Notes under the pieces: model-generated
The model's database searches: none
What the model saw: only the letters and a program-made list of their open reading frames with translations
Told to the model about the DNA's origin: nothing
Position numbers and translations under genes: made by a program
Source: Clostridiales bacterium
Lineage (GTDB): Bacteria > Bacillota > Clostridia > Oscillospirales > Oscillospiraceae
NCBI GenBank assembly: GCA_021201185.1
Contig: JAJQFJ010000059.1
Span: 1 to 64,000 of the forward strand
Reading direction: 5' to 3'
DNA length: 64,000 nucleotides
In this document: positions 41,407-50,674 of the stretch, one piece after another
How positions within the stretch are numbered: position 1 is the stretch's first letter
Layout of the letters: the number at the start of each line of letters is the position of its first letter

Positions 41407-42486
41407 ATGAATTGTCCCTATTGCCATCAGGAAACAGAGGATGCCGCCGCCTTCTGTACGAGATGCGGCAGATATATCCCCCGTTGTCCCACCTGCGGAA
41501 AGGTGATCACCGCCCGGATCGCTTTTTGCACCAGAGACGGAACGCCCCTTCCGGAGGAGCTGACCCGAGACCTGCCGGAGGCGGAGAATACTGCGGCAGA
41601 GATGTCCGAGCAGCAAAGCGCGCCCAGGAAGTCCGGGGGAACGATGGCGGTGCTCATCGTCGCCATTGTTATCGTAGTTGCCCTTGTGGTGGCGGCGGTC
41701 CTGTGGACCCAGGGTATGCTGGGCCAGTCTGATGACGAAGTGGTTGAGGAGAACCAGACCACCATCGTGGAGGAGACGGCAGAGCCGGAGGCTGACAGCG
41801 AGGCCGACACCGGGGAGAGCGCAGACCCGGACGAGACCCTTGCTGACGAGGCAGAGGACGAGAAAGAGATAGAACAGGTCGAGCAGATCGACATCGCCCT
41901 GACCACCGATCAGCTCACCATCAATGTGGGAATGACCTACCAGATCATTGGAGCCAATGCAGACCAGGTCAGCTGGACTTATTCAGAGCCGGGCATCGTG
42001 GAGGTAGACGGTAGCGGACAGCTCACCGCTCTGACCACCGGGACCACCGTTGCCACCGCTACCGGCCCCAACGGGGAGACGGACAGCGTGGAGATCACCG
42101 TCCTGGCCGCAGAAACGGAGGAGACAGCTGAGACGGAGGAGCAGGAGGAGCCGGAGAGCACAGAGGATACGGATGTGGACGGCGCGGATGTGGACCTCTC
42201 CGGGGACTATCTGCTGCCGGAGAGCAGCAGCCGTTACCTGAGCGAGTCTGAGCTGTACGGTCTGACCGCCCTGGAGTGCCGCATCGCCCGGAACGAGATC
42301 TACGCCCGCCACGGTATGATCTTTACCACTGATGAGATGAAGGAGTATTTTGGCTCCAAGAGCTGGTATCAGGGGACGGTGGAAAGCGCCGACTTCGATA
42401 TCAGCGTGTTCAACGAGTATGAGCTGGCAAATATCGAGTTGATCGTGGCCTATGAGAAGGAAATGAACTACAACCAGGCAAACTGA
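41407..42486 (+). CDS. Zinc-ribbon, TM, Ig-like (BIG2-type) and YARHG domain protein
   Basis: MNCPYCHQETEDAAAFCTRCGRYIPRCPTCGK; TM; SWTYSEPGIVEVDGSGQLTALTTGTTVATAT; IARNEIYARHGMIFTTDEMKEYF. Confidence 0.85.
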   Translation: MNCPYCHQETEDAAAFCTRCGRYIPRCPTCGKVITARIAFCTRDGTPLPEELTRDLPEAENTAAEMSEQQSAPRKSGGTMAVLIVAIVIVVALVVAAVLWTQGMLGQSDDEVVEENQTTIVEETAEPEADSEADTGESADPDETLADEAEDEKEIEQVEQIDIALTTDQLTINVGMTYQIIGANADQVSWTYSEPGIVEVDGSGQLTALTTGTTVATATGPNGETDSVEITVLAAETEETAETEEQEEPESTEDTDVDGADVDLSGDYLLPESSSRYLSESELYGLTALECRIARNEIYARHGMIFTTDEMKEYFGSKSWYQGTVESADFDISVFNEYELANIELIVAYEKEMNYNQAN

Positions 42487-42489
42487 GCG

Positions 42490-42518
42490 ACCGGGGCCCT
42501 TTAGGCCCCGGTTTTTTT
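42490..42518 (+). terminator. Intrinsic terminator
   Basis: ACCGGGGCC / GGCCCCGGT then T-run. Confidence 0.85.
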
Positions 42519-42526
42519 GGAGAACG

Positions 42527-43273
42527 TTGGAGAACGACAGAAGGGGAGAGGTAAACTTGGTAAAAAAGGGGAGCGGCCTTTCGTGCTGCAGTATCGCCCA
42601 CCGGGGCCTGAGTGCCGAGGCTCCGGAAAATTCACTCCTGGGCTTCGAGCTGGCGGGTCAGCGTGGGGTATGGGGCATCGAGACGGACGTCCACGCCACC
42701 GCCGACGGGGCGCTGGTCTGCATCCACGACGATACGGTGGACCGGACCACCGACGGGACAGGCCCGGTCCGGGAGATGACCTTCCAACAGCTTCGGCGCT
42801 GCCACATCGACCGGGGCCGGGGCATTGAACGGTGCGAGAACCGAGAAATCCCCACCCTGACCGCTTACCTGGATATCTGCAAACGGTACGGAGCCGTGGC
42901 CGTCATCGAGCTGAAGGGCGTCTCCTGCCTGGAGGAGGTCCGGGCGGTGTACGAGACGGGGCAAGGTATGGGCATGGAACACCGGTGTATGTGCATCAGC
43001 TTTCAGATCGAACGGCTCCGGGAACTCCGCACGCTGACAGAGAGCATCCCCGTCCAACTGCTGGCGGAGCGGGGAACAAAAGAGACAGTGGACCGGGCAG
43101 CGGCCCTGGGCAACAGCGGCATCGACTTCCGCACCACGAAAACGGGCCTGAGTCTCCCGGCCTATGCCCACCAAAAGGGCTGCACCGTGAACGTCTGGAC
43201 GGTGAACTGGGCCTTTCGCAAGGAGATGTGGGCAAGGGCCGGGGCGGATTTTCTCACCTCCAACCGGTGGTGA
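42527..43273 (+). CDS. Glycerophosphodiester phosphodiesterase (start uncertain: ATG 42527 or TTG 42557)
   Basis: IAHRGLSAEAPENSLLGFELA, GIETDVHATADGALVCIHDDTVDRTTDGTG, INVWTVN-like VNVWTVNW. Confidence 0.92.
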   Translation: MENDRRGEVNLVKKGSGLSCCSIAHRGLSAEAPENSLLGFELAGQRGVWGIETDVHATADGALVCIHDDTVDRTTDGTGPVREMTFQQLRRCHIDRGRGIERCENREIPTLTAYLDICKRYGAVAVIELKGVSCLEEVRAVYETGQGMGMEHRCMCISFQIERLRELRTLTESIPVQLLAERGTKETVDRAAALGNSGIDFRTTKTGLSLPAYAHQKGCTVNVWTVNWAFRKEMWARAGADFLTSNRW

Positions 43274-43307
43274 GGGTGTCTCATGAGAAAATGCTCATAT
43301 GATGATT

Positions 43308-43347
43308 CGAACAAATGTTTGACTTTTAAACCCGGCTGTGGTATGAT
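43308..43347 (+). promoter_or_regulatory. Promoter with SOS-box-like palindrome overlapping -35
   Basis: CGAACAAATGTTTG (43308-43321); TTGACT (43319-43324) - 17 nt - TATGAT (43342-43347). Confidence 0.6.
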
Positions 43348-43401
43348 GCCGCCCAGAGGACGGGAAATGCCCCGTCCGGCCCGATGGAGGGAAGCAAACC
43401 C

Positions 43402-44313
43402 ATGAGACGAATCACGATTTTACTGCTGCTCCTGGCCCTGCTGCTGACGGGCTGCGGGAGCGCGACCAATACAGACGAGACAGCGGGGACGCTGACGGTG
43501 GCCTGCACCACCTATCCCGTCTATCTCCTGGCCAACAGCATCGTGGGGGAGATGGAGGACGTGGAGGCGGAGCTGGTCATCGACCAGCAGGTGTCCTGTC
43601 TCCACGACTACACCCTGACGGTGCAGGATATGAAGGCGGTGGAGCGGGCGGACGCCGTGGTCATCAACGGCGCCGGCCTGGAGGACTTTCTGGACGACGT
43701 GCTGGAGGGGCGGACGGTGATCGACTGCTCCCAGGGCGTTGAACTGCTGACGGGAGACGAGCACCACCACGACGAGAACGGCGATGAGGAGGAGTCCGAC
43801 CCCCACATCTGGATGGACCCGGAGCGGTACGCCCAGATGGCCCGGAATCTGGCGGCCGGTCTGGCGGAGCTGGACCCGGACCGGGCGGAGGAATACCGGG
43901 AGCGGGGAGAAGCAGTAGCCCGGGAGCTGGAGGATTTTGCCGACTCCCTCCGGGAGAGCGATGTGGGCCAGGCCGTCCGGGGGCTGGAGATCATCACCTT
44001 CCACGACGGATTTTCCTATTTTGCGGAGGCCTTTGACCTGGAGATCGCCGCCGCCATCGAGGAGGAGGAGGGGGCGGAGGCCTCCGCTCTGGAGCTGAAG
44101 GAGATCATCTCCATTGTCCAGGCCCAGGACCTCCCCGCCGTGTTCGTGGAGGTCAACGGCTCGGACAACGCCGCCGGCATCATCAGCCGGGAGTGCGGAG
44201 TCTCCGTCTGGACGCTGTCCATGATCATGAGCGGCAGCGACGGGGACACTGTCCAGGCGTATGAGGACGCCGTCACCGAAAATCTGACCACCATCTGGGA
44301 GGCATATCAATGA
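43402..44313 (+). CDS. znuA: Zinc ABC transporter substrate-binding lipoprotein (ZnuA/AdcA-like)
   Basis: Lipobox LLLTGCGS; GAGLEDFLDDV; His-rich EHHHDENGDEEESDPHIWMDPERYAQM; EVNGSDNAAGIISRECGV. Confidence 0.9.
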   Translation: MRRITILLLLLALLLTGCGSATNTDETAGTLTVACTTYPVYLLANSIVGEMEDVEAELVIDQQVSCLHDYTLTVQDMKAVERADAVVINGAGLEDFLDDVLEGRTVIDCSQGVELLTGDEHHHDENGDEEESDPHIWMDPERYAQMARNLAAGLAELDPDRAEEYRERGEAVARELEDFADSLRESDVGQAVRGLEIITFHDGFSYFAEAFDLEIAAAIEEEEGAEASALELKEIISIVQAQDLPAVFVEVNGSDNAAGIISRECGVSVWTLSMIMSGSDGDTVQAYEDAVTENLTTIWEAYQ

Positions 44314-45077
44314 GCCGGGAGAAGCATCAAAATTGTCACGGGGGCTGTGAGGGTCGCTGCTGCCTGCGGGTGGAGCATCTGACCGTCCGGCTGGGGGAGG
44401 ACCTGATTCTGGACGACGTGGGCTTTCACCTTCATTGTGGGGAGCTGATCGCCCTCATCGGCCCCAACGGGGCGGGGAAAAGCTCCCTGTTCAAGTCCAT
44501 ACTGGGGGCTATCCCCTATCAGGGAAGCATCACCTTCCAGTCTGCCGAGAACGGGGCACAGAAGCCCACCATCGGCTACGTCCCCCAAAGCCCGGGCTTT
44601 GACCCGGACGACCCGGTGAGCGTCCTGGACCTGTTTCTCACCGCCACCACCCGGTATCCCGCCTTTCTGCCTGTGCCGAAAAAACGGCGGGAGAAGGTGC
44701 TGGAGGCCCTGGCCCGGGTGAACGGGGAGAGCCTCATTGACAAGCGGGTGGGCATGCTCTCCGGGGGCGAGGTGCAGCGGGTGCTGCTGGCCATGGCTCT
44801 GGAGCCCATCCCCAACCTGCTCATCCTGGACGAGCCAATGAGCGGCGTGGACGTGGAGGGGGAGCAGCAGCTGCTGGAGCTGCTGGATCACATCCGGGAG
44901 ACCTATGACCTCTCCATCCTCCTGTCCACCCACGATTTTCAGACCCTGAACCGGGTGGACAAGGTAATCCTGCTCCAAAAGCGCATTTTGGCCCAGGGAG
45001 ACACCCGTGAGGTGCTGTCCTCCCCCGCCTTCCGGCAAATTTTCGGCGCAGAGGCGGAGAGAGGAGGGAATGTCTGA
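44310..45077 (+). CDS. znuC: Zinc ABC transporter ATP-binding protein
   Basis: Walker A IGPNGAGKSSLFKSIL; signature MLSGGEVQRVLLAMAL; LLILDEPMSGVD. Confidence 0.92.
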   Translation: MSREKHQNCHGGCEGRCCLRVEHLTVRLGEDLILDDVGFHLHCGELIALIGPNGAGKSSLFKSILGAIPYQGSITFQSAENGAQKPTIGYVPQSPGFDPDDPVSVLDLFLTATTRYPAFLPVPKKRREKVLEALARVNGESLIDKRVGMLSGGEVQRVLLAMALEPIPNLLILDEPMSGVDVEGEQQLLELLDHIRETYDLSILLSTHDFQTLNRVDKVILLQKRILAQGDTREVLSSPAFRQIFGAEAERGGNV

Positions 45078-45925
45078 TGAACCTCTGGTATTGGCTGGTG
45101 GATCTGCTGCCCTTTGAGTGGGCGGAGAGCGGCAGCATGTACTTTATGAAAAACGCCCTGCTGGCGGTGCTGGTCATCTCCCCGTTGTTTGGCCTGCTGT
45201 CCACCATGGTGGTGGAGAAGAAGATGTCCTTCTTCTCCGATGCCCTGGGACACTCCGCCTTTACCGGCATCGCCGCCGGGACGCTGGCGGGCTTCGCTGA
45301 CCCCAACTGGTGCGCGGCGGCGCTGGCGGTGTGCTTTGCCCTGCTGTTTACCTGGGTGCGCTATCGCACCAACCTGGCGGGGGACACGGTGATCGGTGTG
45401 TTCTCCTCTACCGCCGTGGCCCTGGGCATCTTCCTGTCCACCCTGGGCGGGCAGAGCTTCACCAAGTTCAACAGCCTGCTGGTGGGGGACATCCTGTCGG
45501 TGACGCCGTCCAAAATCGCCGTTCTGGGGGGCATCCTCCTGCTGGTGGTGTTGCTGTGGGTCACCTCCCTGAACCAGCTCACCCTCTCTGCCATCCACCC
45601 CGCCCTGGCCCGGAGCCGGGGCATCCGGCTGTGGCAGCAGGACGCCCTGTTTAACTGCGCTGTGGCTCTGGTGGTCACCCTGTCTATGACCTGGGTGGGC
45701 CTGCTGGTCATCAACTCTATGCTCATCCTCCCCGGTGCGGCGGCGAGAAACGTCTCCCGGAACCTGCGGCAGTACACCCTCTGCTCTCTGGCGCTGGCGC
45801 TGCTGTCTGGGATCGCCGGGCTGATGGTCAGCTACTACATTGGCTCCTCCGCCGGGGCATCCATCACCCTGGTCCTGGCGGTGTGCTTCGCCGTGACCTT
45901 CTGCTTCCGGAAGCGGACGGCATGA
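45077..45925 (+). CDS. znuB: Zinc ABC transporter permease
   Basis: ABC-3 family: KKMSFFSDALGHSAFTGIAAG, GDTVIGVFSSTAVALGIFL, LVINSMLILPGAAARNVSRN. Confidence 0.92.
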   Translation: MNLWYWLVDLLPFEWAESGSMYFMKNALLAVLVISPLFGLLSTMVVEKKMSFFSDALGHSAFTGIAAGTLAGFADPNWCAAALAVCFALLFTWVRYRTNLAGDTVIGVFSSTAVALGIFLSTLGGQSFTKFNSLLVGDILSVTPSKIAVLGGILLLVVLLWVTSLNQLTLSAIHPALARSRGIRLWQQDALFNCAVALVVTLSMTWVGLLVINSMLILPGAAARNVSRNLRQYTLCSLALALLSGIAGLMVSYYIGSSAGASITLVLAVCFAVTFCFRKRTA

Positions 45926-45964
45926 GACCTGCTGCAAGTCAGTATCAAACGTTTTTTAGTAAAT

Positions 45965-46186
45965 TACCCCCGCCGCAGTACTGCGGCGGGGGTAGCAGCG
46001 TGTCAAAAATCCTTTTTGCCACGCTGAGTACGATTTTTGAACTTTGAAAAAGTTCTAAAAATCGTTTTTATTGCACGCGAAGGGGGCTTTTTGCCCCCTC
46101 CTCCGCACCCCCGCTGCTCTGTCGCGGAAGTCTCAAGCGTTTTTTTGACAGTCTCTTACCCCCGCCGCAAAACTGCGGCGGGGGTA
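45965..46186. repeat. Cluster of intergenic hairpins bounded by two direct copies of a TACCCCCGCCGCA palindrome
   Basis: 45965-45994 TACCCCCGCCGCAG-TA-CTGCGGCGGGGGTA and 46157-46186 TACCCCCGCCGCA-AAAC-TGCGGCGGGGGTA, with at least three other hairpins between. Confidence 0.8.
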
Positions 46187-46203
46187 GCTTCATATCGGCC
46201 TTG

Positions 46204-46722
46204 TCAGGAGTTTTCCAAATACTGCTCCGGGTGGGGCGCAGATGGCTGTTGTCTGTCCGCTGCGGCAGGCGGGAGGGCGTCGGTGTTCCACCGGCGTCTG
46301 CGTATCACATCGCCCAGGAGAAAAAGCCGGTTCCGCTTGTAGGACTTGATGGGGTGCAGCTTACCCCGGACGGTGAGATTGTCCACGTTCTGCCTGGTGC
46401 AGCCCAGCAGCTCCGCCACCTCACTGGTGGACAGGACGTTCCGGTTGCACAGCGTGACCAAATCGTCCATGGACAGGGGCAGCAGCCTGCCGACGCGGCA
46501 GAGCTCCGATGCCTGGCGACACTCTCCGTTGGGCCAGGTGACCTGGAGGCCGTCCGGAGATACCACCACCTGCTCAAACAGCGCCCGGTCCCGGAGGGGA
46601 TGAGACCTGGACGACCTCCCCAGAAAGGGGAAGGACCAGAGCCGAATGGTCTCGTCATCGCAGAGAATGACCAGCCGGTAGTTGCTGACAGGGGTCACGG
46701 ACAGGATGCGGATTGGGTTCAT
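46204..46722 (-). CDS. DUF2442-like plus HTH domain protein
   Basis: MNPIRILSVTPVSNYRLVILCDDETIRLW...DDLVTLCNRNVLSTSEVAELLGCTRQNVDNLTVRGKLHPIKSYKRNRLFL. Confidence 0.72.
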   Translation of the reverse strand: MNPIRILSVTPVSNYRLVILCDDETIRLWSFPFLGRSSRSHPLRDRALFEQVVVSPDGLQVTWPNGECRQASELCRVGRLLPLSMDDLVTLCNRNVLSTSEVAELLGCTRQNVDNLTVRGKLHPIKSYKRNRLFLLGDVIRRRRWNTDALPPAAADRQQPSAPHPEQYLENS

Positions 46723-46778
46723 TCAGACTACCCTCTTTCCACTGAATGACCGGAGCGCGCAGCCCGGTCAGAAGAGAT

Positions 46779-46803
46779 TCTCCTACAGAATAACTGTAGG
46801 AGA
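46779..46803. promoter_or_regulatory. 10-bp perfect inverted repeat, candidate operator or short terminator
   Basis: TCTCCTACAG-AATAA-CTGTAGGAGA. Confidence 0.5.
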
Positions 46804-46894
46804 TAGCCTGAACCATTGCAACCGATTTGTCATAACCGGTCGTTTTTTTGTAAAAATCAGCATTTGCCCCACTGTGAAGTCGGCGGAGAAGGAA

Positions 46895-47608
46895 TCAAAC
46901 CCCCTCCCCGGCGTACCGCATCAGCTTCTCCTTTGTCGCCCTGAGACGGACCCGGCTGATGGGGACGGCCTCGCCGGTGTACAGGAGAAGCCTTAGCTCC
47001 TGAATCTGCCTCACATGGCCCAGATTGACCAGGAAGCTCTGGTGGCAGCGGACAAAGCTGTCGGCCAGCTGCTCCTCCAGCTCCCCCAGTCTCCGGTAGC
47101 ACTCCACCGGGCCGCTGTCCGTATGGATGAGCGCCAGACGGCCTGCGGACTCGATATATCGAATTTGGCGCAGGGGGATGGAGCGAAGCTCCCCGCCTCT
47201 GACCTTCAGAGGGAGCACGGCATCCTCCATGGCGTCCAGCTCGGCGGTGGCCTTCTCCAGGGCATACAGAAGGGAGGCGGGCTTGATGGGCTTGACCAGA
47301 AAGGCGGTGGGGAAGCCGTGAAAAATGGCCTCGGAAAACTGGATATAGCCGGTGATATAGATGAACCGGATGTGGGGATACCGCTCCCGAAGCTGTCGGG
47401 AGACGAGGATACCGTTGTCCGCCCCCAGCTGGATATCCAGAAAAACGATGTCCGCTTCCCCGGGGGAGATGACCAGCACCTCGTCCCGAAGGGCGTCCCA
47501 GCTGTAGACCTGCCGGATGCGGTGGGGACAATCATAGACCTGATCGATCATGGTAGCCAGAGAGGCGCAGACCTGCCGATCGTCGTCGCAGATGATGATA
47601 CGCTGCAT
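46895..47608 (-). CDS. LytTR-family response regulator
   Basis: Receiver IIICDDDRQ, IVFLDIQLG, FLVKPIKP; LytTR IRYIESAGRLALIHT, CHQSFLVNLGHV. Confidence 0.9.
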   Translation of the reverse strand: MQRIIICDDDRQVCASLATMIDQVYDCPHRIRQVYSWDALRDEVLVISPGEADIVFLDIQLGADNGILVSRQLRERYPHIRFIYITGYIQFSEAIFHGFPTAFLVKPIKPASLLYALEKATAELDAMEDAVLPLKVRGGELRSIPLRQIRYIESAGRLALIHTDSGPVECYRRLGELEEQLADSFVRCHQSFLVNLGHVRQIQELRLLLYTGEAVPISRVRLRATKEKLMRYAGEGV

Positions 47609-47916
47609 ATCCGTGCCTCCCTCCAAAATGCTCCGCCTGCGGAAGGGAACGGCGCACCTCCTCCGCCGGGCAGGGGATCGACTGATTTTATTATACGGGA
47701 ATGTGCAAAATTGTCAATACAAAGGCAGAATCAGCCACGAAAGTCAACTTCATGTGAAGAACGACGGGACTCCTCCCCGGTGCGGGAGGGAGGAGACATC
47801 TCCGCTCCGCCCTGCCCCACGATTCCCGCTTTTTCCCATTCCTCCTCTCCTATAATGGAAGGGAACAGAACAGCTGCCCCCGCTGTGCCGGGGACGGATA
47901 CAGAGGAGGATGCGAT

Positions 47917-50565
47917 ATGCAGCAATGGCACGCCATGACGTCAAAGGAGGCCGCCGCCCAGCTCAGAACAGACCCCGTCCGGGGCCTCTCTCCCGGGGAG
48001 GCCCGGGCCAGACTGGAGGAGTACGGCCCCAACCGGCTGGAGCAGGCCGGGAGGCGCTCCCTGCTCCTGCGCCTGTGGGAGCAGCTGAAGGACCCCAGGA
48101 TTCTCGTCCTGCTGGCCGCCGCCCTGTCCTGGCTGGCCAGCGGCGGGGAGGACCTGCTGGACGCGGTCATCATCCTGGTTATCGTCCTGGTGAACGGGGC
48201 GATCTCCATCGTCCAGGAGAGCAATGCGGAAAAGGCGCTGGAGGCCCTCCGGGAGATGGCGGCGCCTCAGGCCAGCGTCCTCCGGGGCGGCAGGCTCTGC
48301 CGGATCGACGCCGCCCTGCTGGTGCCGGGGGACCTGATCCGCCTGGAGGCTGGGGACCTGGTCCCGGCGGACGCCCGGCTGGTGGAGGCGGCGGGCCTCC
48401 GGGCGGACGAGTCCGCCATCACCGGGGAGTCGGTGCCGGTGGAGAAGCGGGCGGGTGTCACCCTGGCGGGGGACACCCCTCTGGGGGACCGGGTCAACCT
48501 GCTCATCGGCTCCACCGTCGTCACCGGGGGCCGGGGGACCGCCCTGGTGGTGGAGACAGGGATGCACACCGAGGTGGGACGTATCGCCGCCCTGCTCCAG
48601 AACCAGGAGCAGGGGGAGACTCCCCTCCAGCGGAAGATGGGGGAGATCTCCAGGTCCCCCTCCTTTCTCTGCGTGGCCGCCTGCGCCGTCATGTTCGGGG
48701 TGGGACTGCTCCAGGGAAAGGAGCTGCTGTCCATGTTCCTCATCGCCGTCTCCCTGGCGGTGGCCGCCATTCCGGAAGGGCTGCCCGCCATCGTCACCAT
48801 CGTCCTGGCCCTGGGGGTCCAGCGGATGGCGGGGCAGCACGCCATTGTGAAAAAGCTCCCCGCCGTGGAGACCCTGGGCTGTGCCAGCGTCATCTGCTCG
48901 GACAAGACGGGGACGCTGACGAAAAACCAGATGACCGGCACCCAGATCTGGACGGCCAGCGGCAGGGGGGAGCAGCTGGCCCTCTCTATCGGGACCCTGT
49001 GCAGCGACTCCGTCCCCCGGCCGGACGGCACCTTCTCCGGTGACCCCACGGAGAATGCCATCGTCGCCGCCGCCCAGAGCCGGGGCATCCGAAAGGGGGA
49101 GCTGGAGGAGGAATTTCCCCGCCGGGCGGAGCTGCCCTTTGATGCGGACCGGAAGCTCATGTCCACCATCCACCCCAGCCCTGCCGGGGGCTACCGGGTG
49201 ATGGTCAAGGGAGCCCCCGACCTGCTGCTCCGGCGCTGCAACTCCTACCTGGACCGGGGCGTCCGTCCCCTGGACGAGGGAGCCAGAGTGACGGCGGAGA
49301 CCGCCAACCGTCTGATGGCGGGACAGGCCCTCCGGGTGATCGGAGTGGCCTACCGGGAGCTGGAGCGCATCCCCGGTCAGCTCACCCCGGAGACGGTGGA
49401 GCGGGAGCTGATTTTCGTGGGCCTGATCGGGATGATGGACCCGCCCCGACCGGAGGTACGGGAGGCGGTGGCCGTCTGCCGCCACGGGGGCATTCGCCCG
49501 GTGATGATCACCGGCGACCACAAGCTCACCGCCGTGGCTGTGGCCAGGGAGCTGGACATCTACCGGGATGACTCCATCGCCCTCACCGGGGCGGAGCTGG
49601 ACTTTATGCCCCAGGAGCTGCTGGAGGAGCAGGTGGGCCGCTGCGCCGTCTTTGCCCGGGTCACTCCGGAGCATAAGCTGCGCATCGTCCAGGCTCTCCA
49701 GAGGCAGGGGAAGATCGTGGCCATGACCGGGGACGGGGTCAACGACGCTCCGGCGCTGAAGGCGGCGGATATCGGCTGCGCCATGGGCATCACCGGGACC
49801 GACGTGGCCAAGGGGGCGGCGGACATGGTGCTCACCGACGACAACTTCTCCACCATCGTCTCCGCCGTGGAGCAGGGGAGAGGCATCTATGCCAACATCC
49901 GAAAGGCCATCCACTATCTGCTCTCCTGCAACATCGGGGAAATTTTCACCGTTTTCATCGCCACGGCGTGCAATTTCCATCAGACGCCACTGGTGCCCGT
50001 GCAGCTGTTGTGGCTCAATCTGGTCACCGACTCCCTTCCTGCCCTGGCCCTGGGGGTGGAGCCGGTGGAGGCGGGGGTGATGGACCAGCCGCCCCGCTCC
50101 GGAAAGGAGCCGCTGTTCACCGGCCCCTTCGCTTTCCAGCTCGTCTGGCAGGGGCTGATGGTGGGGCTGGTGACTCTGGCGGCCTATTTTCTGGGGGAGT
50201 ACATCCTCTCCGACCCGGGGGAGGCCTATCAGGCGGCCAACACCATGGCCTTCGCCACTCTGACCCTGTGCCAGCTGTTCCACGCATTCGATGAGCGCAG
50301 CGACCGGGCCTCCCTTTTGCAGATCGGCGTGCTCTCCAACCCGGCCATGAACCGGGCGTTCCTCATCGGTCTGCTGCTCCAGCTCTCCGTCCTGCTGCTG
50401 CCGCCCCTCCAGACGGTGTTTTCCGTGGTGCCTCTCTCTGTCGGGGAGTGGGCGGCGGTACTGATTTTGTCTCTGCTGCCCCTCCCCATCTGCGAGAGTG
50501 TGAAGCAGGTGCAGCGGCGACGGGCGGCGGAGCCCGCGCCGAAAGAGGCGGGGGCAGAGAAATAG
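47917..50565 (+). CDS. Cation-translocating P-type ATPase (Ca2+ PMCA/SERCA-like)
   Basis: DESAITGESVPVEKR, CSDKTGTLTKNQMTG, MTGDGVNDAPALKAADIGCAMG, VPVQLLWLNLVTDSLPALALG. Confidence 0.95.
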   Translation: MQQWHAMTSKEAAAQLRTDPVRGLSPGEARARLEEYGPNRLEQAGRRSLLLRLWEQLKDPRILVLLAAALSWLASGGEDLLDAVIILVIVLVNGAISIVQESNAEKALEALREMAAPQASVLRGGRLCRIDAALLVPGDLIRLEAGDLVPADARLVEAAGLRADESAITGESVPVEKRAGVTLAGDTPLGDRVNLLIGSTVVTGGRGTALVVETGMHTEVGRIAALLQNQEQGETPLQRKMGEISRSPSFLCVAACAVMFGVGLLQGKELLSMFLIAVSLAVAAIPEGLPAIVTIVLALGVQRMAGQHAIVKKLPAVETLGCASVICSDKTGTLTKNQMTGTQIWTASGRGEQLALSIGTLCSDSVPRPDGTFSGDPTENAIVAAAQSRGIRKGELEEEFPRRAELPFDADRKLMSTIHPSPAGGYRVMVKGAPDLLLRRCNSYLDRGVRPLDEGARVTAETANRLMAGQALRVIGVAYRELERIPGQLTPETVERELIFVGLIGMMDPPRPEVREAVAVCRHGGIRPVMITGDHKLTAVAVARELDIYRDDSIALTGAELDFMPQELLEEQVGRCAVFARVTPEHKLRIVQALQRQGKIVAMTGDGVNDAPALKAADIGCAMGITGTDVAKGAADMVLTDDNFSTIVSAVEQGRGIYANIRKAIHYLLSCNIGEIFTVFIATACNFHQTPLVPVQLLWLNLVTDSLPALALGVEPVEAGVMDQPPRSGKEPLFTGPFAFQLVWQGLMVGLVTLAAYFLGEYILSDPGEAYQAANTMAFATLTLCQLFHAFDERSDRASLLQIGVLSNPAMNRAFLIGLLLQLSVLLLPPLQTVFSVVPLSVGEWAAVLILSLLPLPICESVKQVQRRRAAEPAPKEAGAEK

Positions 50566-50674
50566 CGGCAAAAGCGTTCTGTCCGGTTGTATTTTTGGAG
50601 ATCCTGTGGTAAACTGAACCTGTCTTCCCAGGAACGTACATCAATACAATTTTATGATACAGGAGGTTTTTCCC

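Noticed and set aside
47941-50571. 876-aa minus-strand ORF fully antisense to the P-type ATPase
   Set aside because: Product of strong GC3 bias in the real + strand gene; no recognisable motifs, His/Gln/Gly-rich shadow composition.
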